Assembly: GCA_037126765.1 (NCBI GenBank)
Contig: JBBCBC010000019.1
Location: 29,100,222 to 29,164,221 of the forward strand
DNA length: 64,000 nucleotides
Origin: Stenogyne calaminthoides
Taxonomy: Eukaryota > Streptophyta > Magnoliopsida > Lamiales > Lamiaceae
Direction of reading: 5' to 3'
Both the position numbers and the translations under genes were made by a program. A model generated the notes under the pieces. The model saw only the letters and a program-made list of their open reading frames with translations. It searched no databases and was not told where the DNA came from. Shown here piece after piece: positions 11,541-22,591 of the stretch (positions are counted from its first letter, which is position 1; each line of letters opens with the position of its first letter).

Positions 11541-12875
11541 CAGAATCTATCCCGATCTATATCTGCAGACTATACATGGTGCATATAATATCCTGAACAC
11601 TCTAAAACTGAATCCTGACTCATCTATCAAGATTATCCTGAACATGTCATACTCAGGGGTTTTGGGATCAAATCAAAATCTTCTTTATTAAATTCATTTC
11701 CCAATAATTTCCTTCTTTTTGATGATGCCAAAACCATCTTATTACAAAAACACTTAACCTATACTCAGGTTTCAGTTTTTCTTATTACAAGATTGGTATA
11801 TCTCTCAACAATTACTTCAGCAATGAATCTCCCAACAATTTCATCACCAAACAACATTCAGGCATATCAAAAGTAAAGACATGTAAAGTAAGATAATGAG
11901 ATATTATCTTTGAGCAAAAATGATAAAGTTTCATTGATGAATGGTAGACAGTTACAACTTACAATGAACTTATATGAATGTAAAAGACAGAAAGATAAAG
12001 AAATTACAAGAGTCTTCTGAGTCTTGATCTTCAGTCTTCTTTGATCTTCAGCTCGGCTCCTGGCCTCAGGTCTATCTGAGCCTTCAGTGTCTTCAGTGAC
12101 ATACTGAGTCTCAGGTTTCTTGATTCAGCGGACCTTGTCTGTTTAGGCATACTGACACTCAGGCTGACTGAGTTCAGTTTCTTCTGACTTCAGACATCCT
12201 GACCCTCAGGTCTCTTTTACTTACTGAGTCTCAGATCAGTTTTCTTTACTGAATCTCAGATCAGTTTTACTTACTGAGTCTCAGATCTTACTGAGTCTCA
12301 GATTACTTTTACTCAGGCTATCTGATTTCTTCTTTACCTGATCTGATTAGCTCGACTGATCATATCAACACATCTTCAGATCAACATATCAGGATAACAT
12401 CTGGTAAGTACATCATATCAGGTTAACATATCAGGTTATCATATCTGATTTCGATCACGTCTGATCTTGATCAATCTCATCTGCTCATCTTCTGATTTGC
12501 AACCTTCTCTTCTGATTTGCTGGCTTTAGCTTTTCTTCTCTTCTGATTTTTGCACAGCTCATCAGTTTAACTCCGAACTCATCTAACTCATCTGATCTCG
12601 ATCAGTCTCATCTGCAGCCTCGTCTGATCTCGATCATCTACTTCTGATTCCGTGAGTTCCCCCTCAATTTGTTCTTTCGTTCCCCCTCAACTTGTTATCT
12701 GTAAATTATCTTGAATAACACAAGTTGATAATGTTTTGGCATAGTTCATCAAAACTAAAAATATCCCAACAAGGACGCCAAAACATTAAAATATATGCAT
12801 TTTTAAAGAAACAGGTTTTCCTTTAAAAAGATCAGTTCAAGTGTTCACTTTTGAAAAAGTGAACTTTAGAACTCC

Positions 12876-12891
12876 TGCTCTGATACCACTT
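12876..12891 (-). other. Second primer-site-like sequence in the NA leader
   Basis: The minus strand reads AGTGGTATCAGAGCAGGAG, a full tRNA-iMet match, but it lies about 70 bp inside the element and does not touch the LTR. It also forms an 8-bp inverted repeat with the neighbouring sequence (CTGATACC and GGTATCAG). Flanking words (GAACT(C)C(T)GCTCTGATACCA) are echoed at the proper site, suggesting a local duplication. Confidence 0.6.
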
Positions 12892-12945
12892 GATAGGTAT
12901 CAGATCAGATGTTTGCATTTGAAAAACAGTGACCTGTTGAACTGC

Positions 12946-12961
12946 CCGCTCTGATACCAAT
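12946..12961 (-). other. NA primer-binding site (tRNA-iMet type)
   Basis: On the minus strand the LTR end GGGACTATCA is followed by ATTGGTATCAGAGCGGGC, matching the initiator tRNA-Met 3' end. It lies directly next to the 5' LTR, as expected for first-strand priming. Confidence 0.8.
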
Positions 12962-14271
12962 TGATAGTCCCGGTGGAAAACTCATGAAATGCGGAATAAT
13001 CATGAAATGCATATAAAAAAACAGGGGTGAAGGAATGGTGATTCCAGATTTTTCTCTTTTAAGCTCATGTGTTGTGTTTTGCTTATGATCGAATGCATAT
13101 GACAAGATAAGAACGTAAAGCAGTAAAGAACACAACAATGTATAGTGGTTCGAAGACTCAAGCTCCTACATCCACTCTCCCTGTTCCTAGGGAAATTCCT
13201 TCAAACTTGACTTATCACCCTCTCGGGTTAGTCTCTAGATATTTAACGAGCTCTCACTCCCTCTGGACTTATCACCCTCTCGGGCTCGCCTCTAGATGTT
13301 TAACGAGTTCACACTCCTTCGGGACTTATCACCCTCTCTCGGGATTGCCTAACAACTACCTCACTTCACCACTAGTTATCTCTTACGAGAATGGGGTTTG
13401 GGTTTGGTGTTGTCTCCAACTATGGTGAGATTTTCCCTTACATTTGTTTAGCCTCAATGCTAAGGTTGGGAAAATCTCTCTAAGCGTAGGATACATCGTG
13501 GGTTGCTTAGATTGGGTTCTAGAACACTCTTTGAATATATTTGTATATCTACAGACTTGTGTTCTATGGTGGGAAAGCTTGAGTATATGTTCTCTTAGCT
13601 CTGTAGCATCGTTTGCTATATTCTCCGCACTTCCACACGTAATAGTGAAGGAAGAACTTGTATTTATAGTGTGGATTTGAATGTTACCGTTGGAGAGAAT
13701 CACATTCAAATCCATATTATTCTTTGTAAGTTCTGCAGCTTTTTCAGGCTGGTTGTCTTCCTCTCGCGTTGGTCCACGCCACCGATTCCATTCCAATATA
13801 TTCCTCGATTTTTTACCTCGGAACATTCGTGTTATATCGAAGCATTCAAGACATTAATGAGTCTTCGATAATTATCGTACCTTGAATCCTTTGTCTTCGA
13901 TCTTGATATCTTGATCTTCGAGTCTTCAATGTCTTCTGAGTCTTCAGAGATATACTGACTGATATACTGAGTCTTCATGCTGAGTCTTTAGTTTCTCAGT
14001 TTCATACTGAGTTTTCAGATTCTCAGTCTCATACTGAGTCTTCAGATTCTCAATCTCAAACTGAGTCTTCAGATTCTCAATCTCATACTGAGTCTTCAGA
14101 ATCTTCAGAATCTATCCCGATCTATATCTGCAGACTATACATGGTGCATATAATATCCTGAACACTCTAAAACTGAATCCTGACTCATCTATCAAGATTA
14201 TCCTGAACATGTCATACTCAGGGGTTTTGGGATCTAATCAAAATCTTCTTTATTAAATTCATTTTCCAACA
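12962..14271 (-). repeat. NA 5' LTR (1310 bp)
   Basis: It has TG...CA ends in element orientation: TGTTGGAAAATG at 14271 and CTATCA at 12962. It is nearly identical to the 3' LTR except for a patch at about 13770-13920, where CAG and CTG words are replaced by CG-containing words. The 147-residue minus frame at 13383-13826 lies in the LTR and is not considered a gene. Confidence 0.88.
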
Positions 14272-14490
14272 ATAATCTTATAATTCATATCATCAAATCA
14301 CGCTCAAATAAATAATTTATTTTATACATCACGTCATATTATATTGCACATAAACAATTTATTCATACGAAATATTTAATAAAGATAAAGAAACCACACC
14401 TTAAACCTTGAATGAACTTGTAGTAGGATAAATTATTTGACTGTGCTAGATCTCTATTACCTTAAATAATTAAAAGACAACTCTTAGAGT

Positions 14491-14551
<61 letters not shown>
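14491..14551. repeat. (TAA)n microsatellite
   Basis: About 20 uninterrupted TAA units lie in the right arm of LTR S. Confidence 0.97.
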
Positions 14552-14552
<1 letters not shown>

Positions 14553-14700
14553 TTAAGAAAAGAAGTAACCGAATGTAACCGTAATTAATGTTTACTAAAA
14601 GAATTTGATAATAATAATTATAATAATAACTTAAGAAAAAAAAAACCGAATGTAACCGTAATTAATGTTTACTAAAAGAATTTGATTGGGAAAGGGTTTA
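14552..14700. repeat. Tandem duplication of about 75 bp next to (TAA)n
   Basis: Two copies of a block starting ACTTAAGAAAA and containing ACCGAATGTAACCGTAATTA, ending AAAGAATTTGAT, lie head to tail and are separated by a short imperfect TAA run. Slippage at the microsatellite is the likely source. Confidence 0.85.
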
Positions 14701-15142
14701 TGGCTCTGCCCATGAATAAAAGTTTAAGAATGTAATTTGTGCATCTATTTTCATAGTAAATAATTGAAAGGAATCAATATCAAAAGTTTTGTGTCGTGAG
14801 TAAATCGAAAGCAAAGCAAAAAAAATAAATATCTGACAGTTTCGATGGAGTTAAAAGTAAAGGAGGCTTACTTGGCAGGCTGAATTGAAGCTTTGAGCGT
14901 TTAGAATTTTTTGAAATTAGATAATGCACTCACGAGAGATCAAGAGTGTTTTAGGTTCATGAATTAGTCTAATATTTATAGGAGGAATAATGAATTTATG
15001 GAAGAATAAAATTGGAGATAATCTGGTAAAAGTTGAGATTCAAACCTCGTGAGATCTTGATAGACAAATAAATCTAGGATTTCAAAATCTTAGATGACAG
15101 AAGATCTTGAGTTTAAGAGTTATCTATAATATATGAGATAAA

Positions 15143-15145
<3 letters not shown>

Positions 15146-15177
<32 letters not shown>
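15146..15177. repeat. (TA)n microsatellite
   Basis: About 15 TA units lie near the right end of LTR S. Confidence 0.95.
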
Positions 15178-15179
<2 letters not shown>

Positions 15180-15257
15180 ACTATATCTAAATAATACCTT
15201 TTTTTTATCATTATATTTAAATAATAATTTATTCCAGATTTTTTTTTTGGTGTTACA

Positions 15258-15552
15258 AGTAATACCTTTCATTTAAACAAATACTACTTTTCAATAAAAC
15301 AAGTAATACTTTTCATTGAACTCAAGTAATACGTTTCATTTAAACAAGTAACACCTTTCATTGAAACAAGTACTACTTTTCATTTAAACAAGTAATACTT
15401 TTAATTTAAACAAGTACTACTTTTTAATGAAACAAGTAATACCTTTCATTTAGATAAATAATACTTTTCATTGAACTCAAGTAATACTTTTCATTTAGAT
15501 AAGTACTACATTTCAATGAAACAAGTAATACTTTTCATTGAACTCAAGTAAT
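15258..15552. repeat. Minisatellite array, part 2
   Basis: This is the same 22-23-bp unit family as 9314-9997. It begins with the AGTAA duplication of LTR S and ends where element B begins. It is the short segment left between two insertions. Confidence 0.95.
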
Positions 15553-17165
15553 TGTTGGAATATAGAGGCACGTAAACACGTAATACATGCGCAGCGGAAA
15601 TTAAAGTTCAACAACAACGAACAGTTAATTGCATAATTAAATACAAGTAAACGTAAACAGAATTCTTACAGCAATTCGTACACGGATTCCTCAACTATGG
15701 TATCCACGTAACAGTCGCTTACTAACTCGCACAGATCTACCAGCGTTGAATCCCCGAGACGAATTTGCTAGAAAAATTCTAACTTAGAGATTTTATGGAG
15801 AAATATGAATTCACGTAATATGAATTTCCCAAGAGCTCATATATATAGGAGAGGATTAGTTTAAGTCTCAAGCTAATCTAATCTAATTAGGAAATAAAAT
15901 TCCTAATCTTTATTTAAATAAATCTCTTAGATTTATTTCCCACATATAAATCTCTACGGATTTAAATTCCATATATGACAAATATCTACGATTTGTTTCC
16001 ATATATATTAAATCCTACAATAATATTCCAAATATTATAATTGGGAATTCTTATTTAATTAAATCCAATTTAATTAAATATTAATAATAATTAATTCCAA
16101 ATTAATCTATTATTAATTTCTTCTCCATAAATTAAATATTAAATCTAATTTAACATTTAATCAACCAACTATAATTAGTAAACAACCGTTACATGTTGTG
16201 TGACTCATAGGCCCTCATATATCGAGCGATTAGTCAAACTAACGGTCTTAATTGAACCCTAGACAATAAATCAGACATTCTCAATATATGAGGTATGTTG
16301 CGAGGAAATGTGCAACTACCTGTAACTGAAACATGGGCTATTGTGATTTCCTCCTTTCATTCGCGAATACTCAATTAAGTCTTGAACATGATGAAGTGTC
16401 TATTCAAATAACTTAATCAATTTATCTCTAATCACTAATTGATCACTCGTGTCACACTTGGCCACAAAGTCCAAGTTGATGTGCATTGACCAATGACTTT
16501 GATCCAATTATGATAAGAAGATGAGTATTCTCTCTAAATCCACTTTGAGGAATGAATCATTTTCTTGGCTCAACTACCACGCACATGCACTTCGTGATGA
16601 ACCCAATCCAAGCCATATCTACCCATGGAAGGGTGCAAGCGTCGGTCATGGTCAAAGTTCATCGCTCCACACATGTCATGCGTATTGACCTCAAGTCAAA
16701 GTTGTATCGCATCGCTTCCACTAACCGAGACACCCGTAGACACATATAGTGGAACTACATTAAACGGTTTCTCGGATGGGTACACCAATACCCTCTAAGA
16801 TATTTGTGCATCCATCATGAGATACCTAGTATCTCGTAGTGAGTGAGATTTCACTACACTCTCTAAGAGTATGATGCAAATCCCACACTAATCTCCATTG
16901 CATCATCAATATCTCATTCTTGATGATCCTCGATTGGGGCTATTTGAGAATCATGCTTAGGTTATCTGAGTTCTCACTCACTCAATGACAGCAGTGACTC
17001 AAGGGAACACAAATAAGAACAAATGCAAACAATCAAACATAATATTCTAATAAGTGCAACGCCATACATTTAATATTAAATAAATAATAATATTAAATCC
17101 ACACTGAATATTATCTGAGCATTATGTCCTTACAATGGATTGTCTCTAGGACACTAACACTAACA
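15553..17165 (-). repeat. B 3' LTR (1613 bp)
   Basis: In element orientation it starts TGTTAGTGTTAGTG (17165) and ends CTATATTCCAACA (15553). It matches the interrupted 5' LTR and the solo LTR at 35011-36615. A polypurine tract precedes it. The small plus-strand frame at 16552 is LTR translation. Confidence 0.88.
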
Positions 17166-17180
17166 ATCTCCCACTTGAAC
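17166..17180 (-). other. B polypurine tract
   Basis: The minus strand reads TTCAAGTGGGAGAT directly before TGTTAGTG, a typical copia plus-strand primer sequence. Confidence 0.75.
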
Positions 17181-17185
17181 TAGAG

Positions 17186-17376
17186 TCAATCACCTACATG
17201 TCTAACCCCTAGACCATTAAAATGTCTAGTGTGTACATGAACACTCAAAGCCTTGGTGAAAGGATCAGCCAGGTTATCCTCCGTGGGGACACATTCTAAC
17301 TCTATCTCTCCTCTAGCAATTATCTCTCTTATCAAGTGATGACGCCTCGGTACATGCTTGTTTCTGTTATTGGATC
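17186..17376 (-). pseudogene. B RNase H C-terminal remnant
   Basis: The minus strand encodes KHVPRRHHLIREIIARGEIE, then ECVPTEDNLADPFTKAL and FNGLGVRHVGD, the end of the copia RNase H domain just upstream of the polypurine tract. It is cut at 17376/17377, where inverted C LTR sequence begins. The longer 89-residue frame that continues to 17455 includes C LTR sequence at its N-terminus and is a chimera. Confidence 0.8.
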
Positions 17377-18126
17377 TGTTGGGGAATAAGTTGCACGGAT
17401 CTATTCGGGATAAATATTTAAATACAAATTTAATTCTCATAATTATTACTAGCATGAATTAATCCTATATTAATTCAAATAATAATTCAACAACAAATCA
17501 TGCATATAATTAGTTCACGTAAATCCTACGCATGCGGAATTACTACGAGTTTACGTAAACATACCTCTTGGAATGGTAATGGCCTCGTTGATTAAACACA
17601 CCGAAAAACCTTCCCAAGTATTCCCTTAATCCTTGCTCGACAATCCGGTGGTAGGATGCTCGCGAACAATTAACAAAAGGAAAATAAACTTTGTTGCACC
17701 ACCTTTGTGGAGTTACTAATTTTTCCAGCACATGAAATTGTTCTTGGGAATGAAACACTCATCCCCTATTTATAGAGGGTGTTGGTCGAAAATTTGGGAT
17801 AGAATAATATGGGAAAATCTTTTTCTTGATCTCCAAGAAATCTTGAATATATCTCATATATTCTTTTCTCCATAATTAAAATATTCCACAAAAATCCCAA
17901 CTCCTCTTTGTTATGGAATTTTCGAAAATAATAGGGATCAAGATTCCAAGATTTGGATATTCCTGAATTTATGAGATATTCTTGTATTTCAAGAAATACA
18001 TATCTTTCATAATATCTTTTCAAGAAATCAAGAAAATCTTTCTTGCCCTTTATATTTCAAGATTTTCGAAATATACTATATGGATAACCAAGTGGGAGAT
18101 TTCTTGAATTTAATGAGATAATCTTG
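17377..18126 (-). repeat. Inverted partial LTR of family C
   Basis: Read on the minus strand this is the last roughly 750 bp of a C LTR, from AGATTATCTC to CTTATTCCCCAACA. It is much closer to the partial LTR at the far right of the composite (32087-32832) than to the full C LTRs, so the two form a long inverted pair. It abuts the full LTR starting at 18125 with no spacer. The minus frames at 17543 and 17766 are LTR translation. Confidence 0.85.
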
Positions 18127-19974
18127 TTGGGATTATACTGAAAAGTATGCTTTTACTTTGTATAATCGAAACTGAATTTTCAGACTTATTTACTGAAATA
18201 AATTGTTTATCACTGATGCTTTAAATATGATTGAATGTCATATATATTTATTTGCATAAATCGTTCAATAATTTGTATACGTTACACATCAGTAGTTAAT
18301 TTAGTGATACCCGATCACGAAGATTAAATTAACAAATTCCTTTGTAACTATAAGTCGCCATTCACGACCTAGATGGAAATGAACAACCATCGCGAAAAGG
18401 TTGAGGTGTAAGGCTCGGGATTGGTTTGTCTTGACCAAGAGATTACACTAGTGCATGATCGATCTTATTGAATAGGACCCTCTGGGAGGATAAATTCTTG
18501 AGAATTGAACAAGGAAGAATTAGACCTCGGTGGTTCGTTGTTTCTTAACCTTCGTCCCTTAAATAGGATCACGTGATTGGTAACTATTGCTTTGACTTAT
18601 CATGGGTAGCGAATCGGAGAGAGATTCAATACTTTTTATCTTGGGAAATATTATCGGTCACATGTGATTGCTAAGATTTAATCTTAAGAATTGTGTGCAA
18701 AAGTACGCTTGTTGATTTGCCCCCCTTGGGAGTTCATAAGTTTTATCATACCAAATCTTACAAGTGGAATTAGTTTCCTAGATGGATAATAATGTTGAAC
18801 CATTCCTCGACCAAGGACAAAAGATATTAATTAACGGAAAGCTATTTCAAAGGCTTGAATTAATTAATGGGCTAGATAATCTTAAACACGGAAATAATGA
18901 CCAAGGAGCCATATTAGACCGTAATATGGGTTAAGATGGATAGTGCAATATTAATTATGTAGTGGGATTAATTAATATTTATGGGCTTGAATTATATTGT
19001 GGCTCAATATTAGATATTCAAGATCCATTAGAAGGTCCAATCTTAATTCTCCTAAAGGCCCCCTGAGTAGCCCAACAAATAGTCCAATAACTGAAAAGGT
19101 GATTAAAATAAAATAAATATTGTTGCTTATATTTCCTCTCAAATTTTCAAAAATTATGGATAAAAGAGGGAGAAAGATTTTCTTTGAATTTTGTTATGGA
19201 ATGAAGATATGTAGTCTTGGAATACAAGATTATCTCATTAAATTCAAGAAATCTCCCACTTGGTTATACATAGTGATATTTTCGAATTTTTTGGAAAATA
19301 GAGGGCAATAAAGATTTTCTTGATTTTCTTGAAAAGATATTATGGAAGATATGTATTTCTTGAAATACAAGAGTATCTCATAAATTCAATAAGATCCAAA
19401 TCTTGGATTCTTGCACTATATTTTCGAAAATAATCCATATATGAGGAGGTGAGATTTTTGTGAAATATTTTAATTATGGGAAAGAGAATATATGGGATAT
19501 ATTCAAGATTTCTTGGTGACCAAGAAAGGTCTTATCCCACATTGAAAAATAACACAAATTTCGTCCCCCTCCTCTCCTATATATAGGGGATGATTAGTTC
19601 ATTCCCAAGTACAATTCCATGTGCTGGAAATATTAGCAAATCCAAATAAGTGGTGCAACAAAGTTTATTTTTTCCTTTTGTTAATTGTTCGCGAGTATCC
19701 TTCCACCGAATTGTCGAGCAAGGGCTAAGGGAATACTTGGGAAGTCCTTTTGGTTAGTCCGTCCGACCAAAGCCACTGCCATCCCGAGAGGTACGTTCAC
19801 GTAAACCCGTAGATTCCGCGTCGTGGGTTTTACGTGGCTTTTTATATGCATGATATGTTGTTGCAATTATTATTTGAATTAATATAGGATTAATTCATGC
19901 TAGTAATAATTAATGAATTAAATTTGTATTTAAATATTCACCCCGAATAGATCATGCGATTCATTCCCCAACAA
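18125..19974 (+). repeat. C1 5' LTR (1850 bp)
   Basis: It starts TGTTGGGATTATACTG, ends TTCATTCCCCAACA, and is followed by a primer-site-like sequence. It matches 25429-27266 throughout, with clustered differences where CAG/CTG words alternate with CG words. A TATA-like CCTATATATAGGGG lies at about 19578-19592. Confidence 0.9.
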
Positions 19975-19990
19975 GCGGTATCGAGCCCAC
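19975..19990 (+). other. C1 primer-binding site, altered
   Basis: AGCGGTATCGAGCCC follows the LTR. The plant copia consensus is TGGTATCAGAGC, so CAGAG reads as CGAG. The same change is present at 27267 (C2) and 41628 (A2). Confidence 0.7.
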
Positions 19991-21484
19991 TTTGCTTTTT
20001 GCTCTGAATTTTTTAAATTGTAATTTAATTAAGTGGAAATTAAATTTGAAATTGATAGTAGAACAAGTAGATCTGCTTTTTGCGGTATCCAATTGTCATG
20101 GATTTTAATGTTTTATTTTGCATGCATATAAACCGTGGTTTTTTAATTCGATTCGCTCGATTTGTTTTTTGCCTCGTGAGAAAATCCACGAGTAGACTAG
20201 GATTTGTTTGATTTGATCAATGTAATAGATTGTCTAGATCTAGGTTTATTTATTTTTGGTAAATAAATTGTAAATCGATCAGAACAAAGAGATGAAGAAT
20301 TAAAGGACGAAATCTGCAATCAAAGCGTGAGGGCGAGCGGGCGCTGGCCGGCACGCATGGGCGCAGGGCGAGGCCGGGCACCAGCGCTGCGGCGAGATGA
20401 GGGGTCGCGCGCAGACAGCGGCGGATCTTGAGCGCCCAGTTAAGCGACGGGCGGCGTGGGGAGACGCGGGAGCTGTTTCTTCAAGACGGGCGAAAATCAA
20501 ACCATACGCGAAATTTGGCCGCCGAGGACGCGGCGAGGCGGAGGCGGGCGAAATGTGCATGAGGGCTTCGCTAAGGATAATTAATTGACAATTTTAGGCG
20601 CCAATTGGCGTGGCTCGCCACCTCCGCGCCGAGAAATTCACAAAGTAGGTTTTAGCCAATTGGATATGATTGGGGTTATTCGGCCGGATCTTGCGCGCGT
20701 GCATCCCATTGCCAAAGTTCTTGGCGTGGGCGGTTCGAGACGAACGAGTGGGAGAAATTCGAGACGTGTTTTTTCAAGATCAAGCCAAGAAAAATCAAAC
20801 CATGACAATTGGATAATTTGTGCCCAATATGTTTATTTTTCTGTTTTGCTTGATTTATTTGTGCTATCTTATGCTTTATTTAATTTGTTTAAATGTGTTT
20901 GCATGAGGGTTGCCAAATTGAAAAATCTCAACTTCAAAATTACTAAGTATGTTTTAAATAATTAATTGACAATTTTATTCCGGATAATAAAATTGAATTA
21001 ATTTTGACCTCCATGATTTATTTATTTGTGAATTCTTTTGGAGAAATTCCCCCCACTGGACGGTCAAAAGATAGGTTTCACATGAATGAATTCCAAACGG
21101 ATGATTGTGGGTTATTACTAGTGGCGACGATGACCCTCCCCACGAGGCTCGATCAAAGCGAAATAGTAATCCTGTATTTAATCATGGTTATTACTTAGGT
21201 ATAAAATTGATATGCATATACTTCCCCAAGTCCTGTCGATTTTATATTGGGTCAAGTGGGAGCCAACTATTAATCTGGATATTAAAGGTTTGTAAATCGT
21301 TCTTGTTTGTAACTTTTTCTTGAATGTGTTTAAATAATGACCCACCCCACGTGGCTTATTTAAACTGTTTTGAGATGTTGGCTGATGCATGTTCATATTT
21401 TTTTGAGATTTTAATATGATGCATGTGATCGAACCTTGTGATATATTTTGTGCTTATGCATATTATTGTTTATTTCAGTTCAGC
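19991..21484 (+). other. C1 leader with a GC-rich island
   Basis: Untranslated leader between primer site and gag. 19991-20285 and 20760-21484 match the C2 leader (27280-27590 and 30046-30784). The middle (about 20320-20560) is an abrupt GC- and CpG-rich block in AT-rich surroundings. Reading frames there (20300, 20397, 20585) are compositional and have no family match. Confidence 0.7.
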
Positions 21485-22194
21485 ATGTCGTTACCTTTTA
21501 ATCCACTGTTATTATACTTAAAGTCAATACAATATGTATGGAAACTATATTGATTGGAAAATTATAATTGTCCTAACTGCACAAAAGCACAAGTGGATTT
21601 TGACACACAAAAATCAGATGAGCCAACTGACGAGTCAAAACATGCGGGATTCGTCAGATCACCTTGCGAGAGATGTCGTCACTGAAAATGGTGGAGGAAA
21701 AACCCGTAAGGGATTACGTCCTCAAAATAGATGGCCCATCCCAGAACAAACTTGAGATTCTCGAGCCGAAAAGTTATGATCTAGAGACTCGGATGAATTT
21801 GGTACTTCATTCTTCTGCCCGAAAAGGTTTTTGAGCATTTTGGCCTCATTGGTAATTTGTTGCAAACTTTTGGACTCTGCAGAAATGATGATAAGGCACC
21901 AAACTCAAGCTTTGACGACAAGTGGTCCGTCTTCATCTTCTAGGCCAAGGGTAGGCAAGATAAAGAAGAGGACCAAAGGCCATAAGCAATAAAACTCAAT
22001 CAATTGCCAAGGGCAATGGTAAGATGAGGAATGCTTGTTGAGTCAAGGAAAATCCAAAGAGGAAGTGCTTAAGCCGAGGTGAGAGAGGACAATGGAGGTT
22101 TTGCTGTTCCAACCCCAAAAGGGACGAAAAAAAAGGTAATTCTCACACACTAGTTGTTGAAACTTGTTTAGCGGGCGATACTTCTCATTCGTGG
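21485..22194 (+). pseudogene. C1 gag, frameshifted
   Basis: ATG at 21485 aligns with the intact C2 gag start at 30785: both begin ATGTCG and then have AATCCACTGT. Deletions and stops follow within the first 100 codons. Fragments such as LTSQNMRDSSD show no intact domain. The end carries the degraded Lys-rich stretch and the SHTLVVETCL-like segment that precedes protease in C2. Not functional. Confidence 0.75.
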
Positions 22195-22500
22195 GTGGTT
22201 GATACGAGATCCACTAATCATGTTGGCTTCACGGGTTCTAAATGATCCGCAACGTAGTGGGAGTGAGATCCTCATCACACCGGGCAACGCGTTTAAAGTA
22301 GAAGACATTGCAATGCTACGTAAGTGGCGGATATTGCAATGCTTCTGCGGTAGTAACGATTATTGCAATACTACGCAAGTAGCAGACATTGCAATGCTAC
22401 ATGAGTAGCAGTTAAAGCAGTGGGAGAAGTGCACCTATCTTTTGAAGATAAAGTTTTTTGAGATTATCTTTGTGTTCCCAGTTTTAGAAAGAATTCACTT
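22195..22500 (+). pseudogene. C1 protease, with DTRS in place of the active site
   Basis: The frame reads WVVDTRSTNHV with Asp at 22201, then SGSEILIT. Retroelement proteases need D-T/S-G; here Gly is Arg, as it also is in C2 (31658). A tandem repeat (22303-22410) interrupts the domain and is absent from C2. Confidence 0.75.
22303..22410 (+). repeat. Tandem repeat of about 27 bp inside C1 protease
   Basis: Four imperfect units centre on GA(C/T)ATTGCAATGCTAC plus GTAAGTGGCG-like tails. C2 has only a single corresponding position (about 31750), so the expansion occurred after the two copies separated, or in an unsampled progenitor. Confidence 0.8.
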
Positions 22501-22591
22501 TCAGTTTCTAAAATTCGATTAAAGGACACTAAGTTTCTTCTAATAAGAATGACATCATTTTTGAAATGATGAGTGTATCTGTTACGGGACA

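Larger units (their letters stand above)
10466..11705 (-). repeat. NA 3' LTR, outer end truncated
   Basis: It is nearly identical to 13034-14271. The last roughly 72 bp in element orientation (the counterpart of 12962-13033) are missing, and the inner end reads CCCAATA where the other copy has CCAACA. It contains three GGACTTATCACC units, a 27-bp tandem repeat and a TATA box. The apparent frames at 10569, 10875 and 10934 occur in both LTRs and are not genes. Confidence 0.85.
11706..12961 (-). other. NA internal region, non-coding
   Basis: This 1.26-kb interior is rich in CTGA and CAGT words and contains no frame with retroelement motifs. The end next to the 3' LTR carries a TTTTGGCATCATCAAAAAG block plus the polypurine tract, as next to the A2 3' LTR. 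The other end carries the primer-site region. It is consistent with a LARD/TRIM-like derivative that depends on proteins supplied by a relative. Confidence 0.7.
10466..14271 (-). mobile_element. Non-autonomous LTR element NA nested in LTR S
   Basis: Two direct copies of a long LTR (10466-11705 and 12962-14271) flank only about 1.26 kb of non-coding interior. On the minus strand the right copy is the 5' LTR (TGTTGGAAAATG...GGGACTATCA), followed by a primer site. The left copy is the 3' LTR, preceded by a purine-rich tract reading AAAAAGAAGGAAAT. No gag or pol motif occurs in any frame. The LTR shares promoter and tandem-repeat blocks with family A, suggesting a deletion derivative mobilised by an A-type element. 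The outer end of the 3' LTR lacks about 72 bp, so no target duplication can be read. Confidence 0.8.
9998..15257. mobile_element. Solo LTR S (TGTCACATCC...GTTACA) split by element NA
   Basis: The LTR is made of 9998-10465 and 14272-15257, about 1.45 kb in all once NA is removed. It has TG...CA ends and identical flanking AGTAA, with no internal region, primer site or second LTR, so it is a solo LTR left by recombination. The left arm has short repeats of GACCTCTTTGCAGTC (10325-10445). The right arm holds a (TAA)n run, a tandem duplication and a (TA)n run. The parent family is not identified; orientation is unknown. Confidence 0.75.

Noticed and set aside
13383..13826. 147-residue minus-strand ORF
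   Set aside because: It lies wholly within the NA 5' LTR, spans the TATA box, and only part of it is open in the other LTR (10934-11257); no domain.
17543..18023. Small ORFs of 71 and 85-88 residues repeated in C LTRs (17543, 17766, 32177, 32451, 26913)
   Set aside because: They stay open only in the near-identical inverted pair and break in the other LTRs; no start context or domain supports a protein.
20300..20588. Ala/Pro/Arg-rich ORFs on both strands
   Set aside because: They are a by-product of the GC-rich leader block, open on both strands at once, without motifs.
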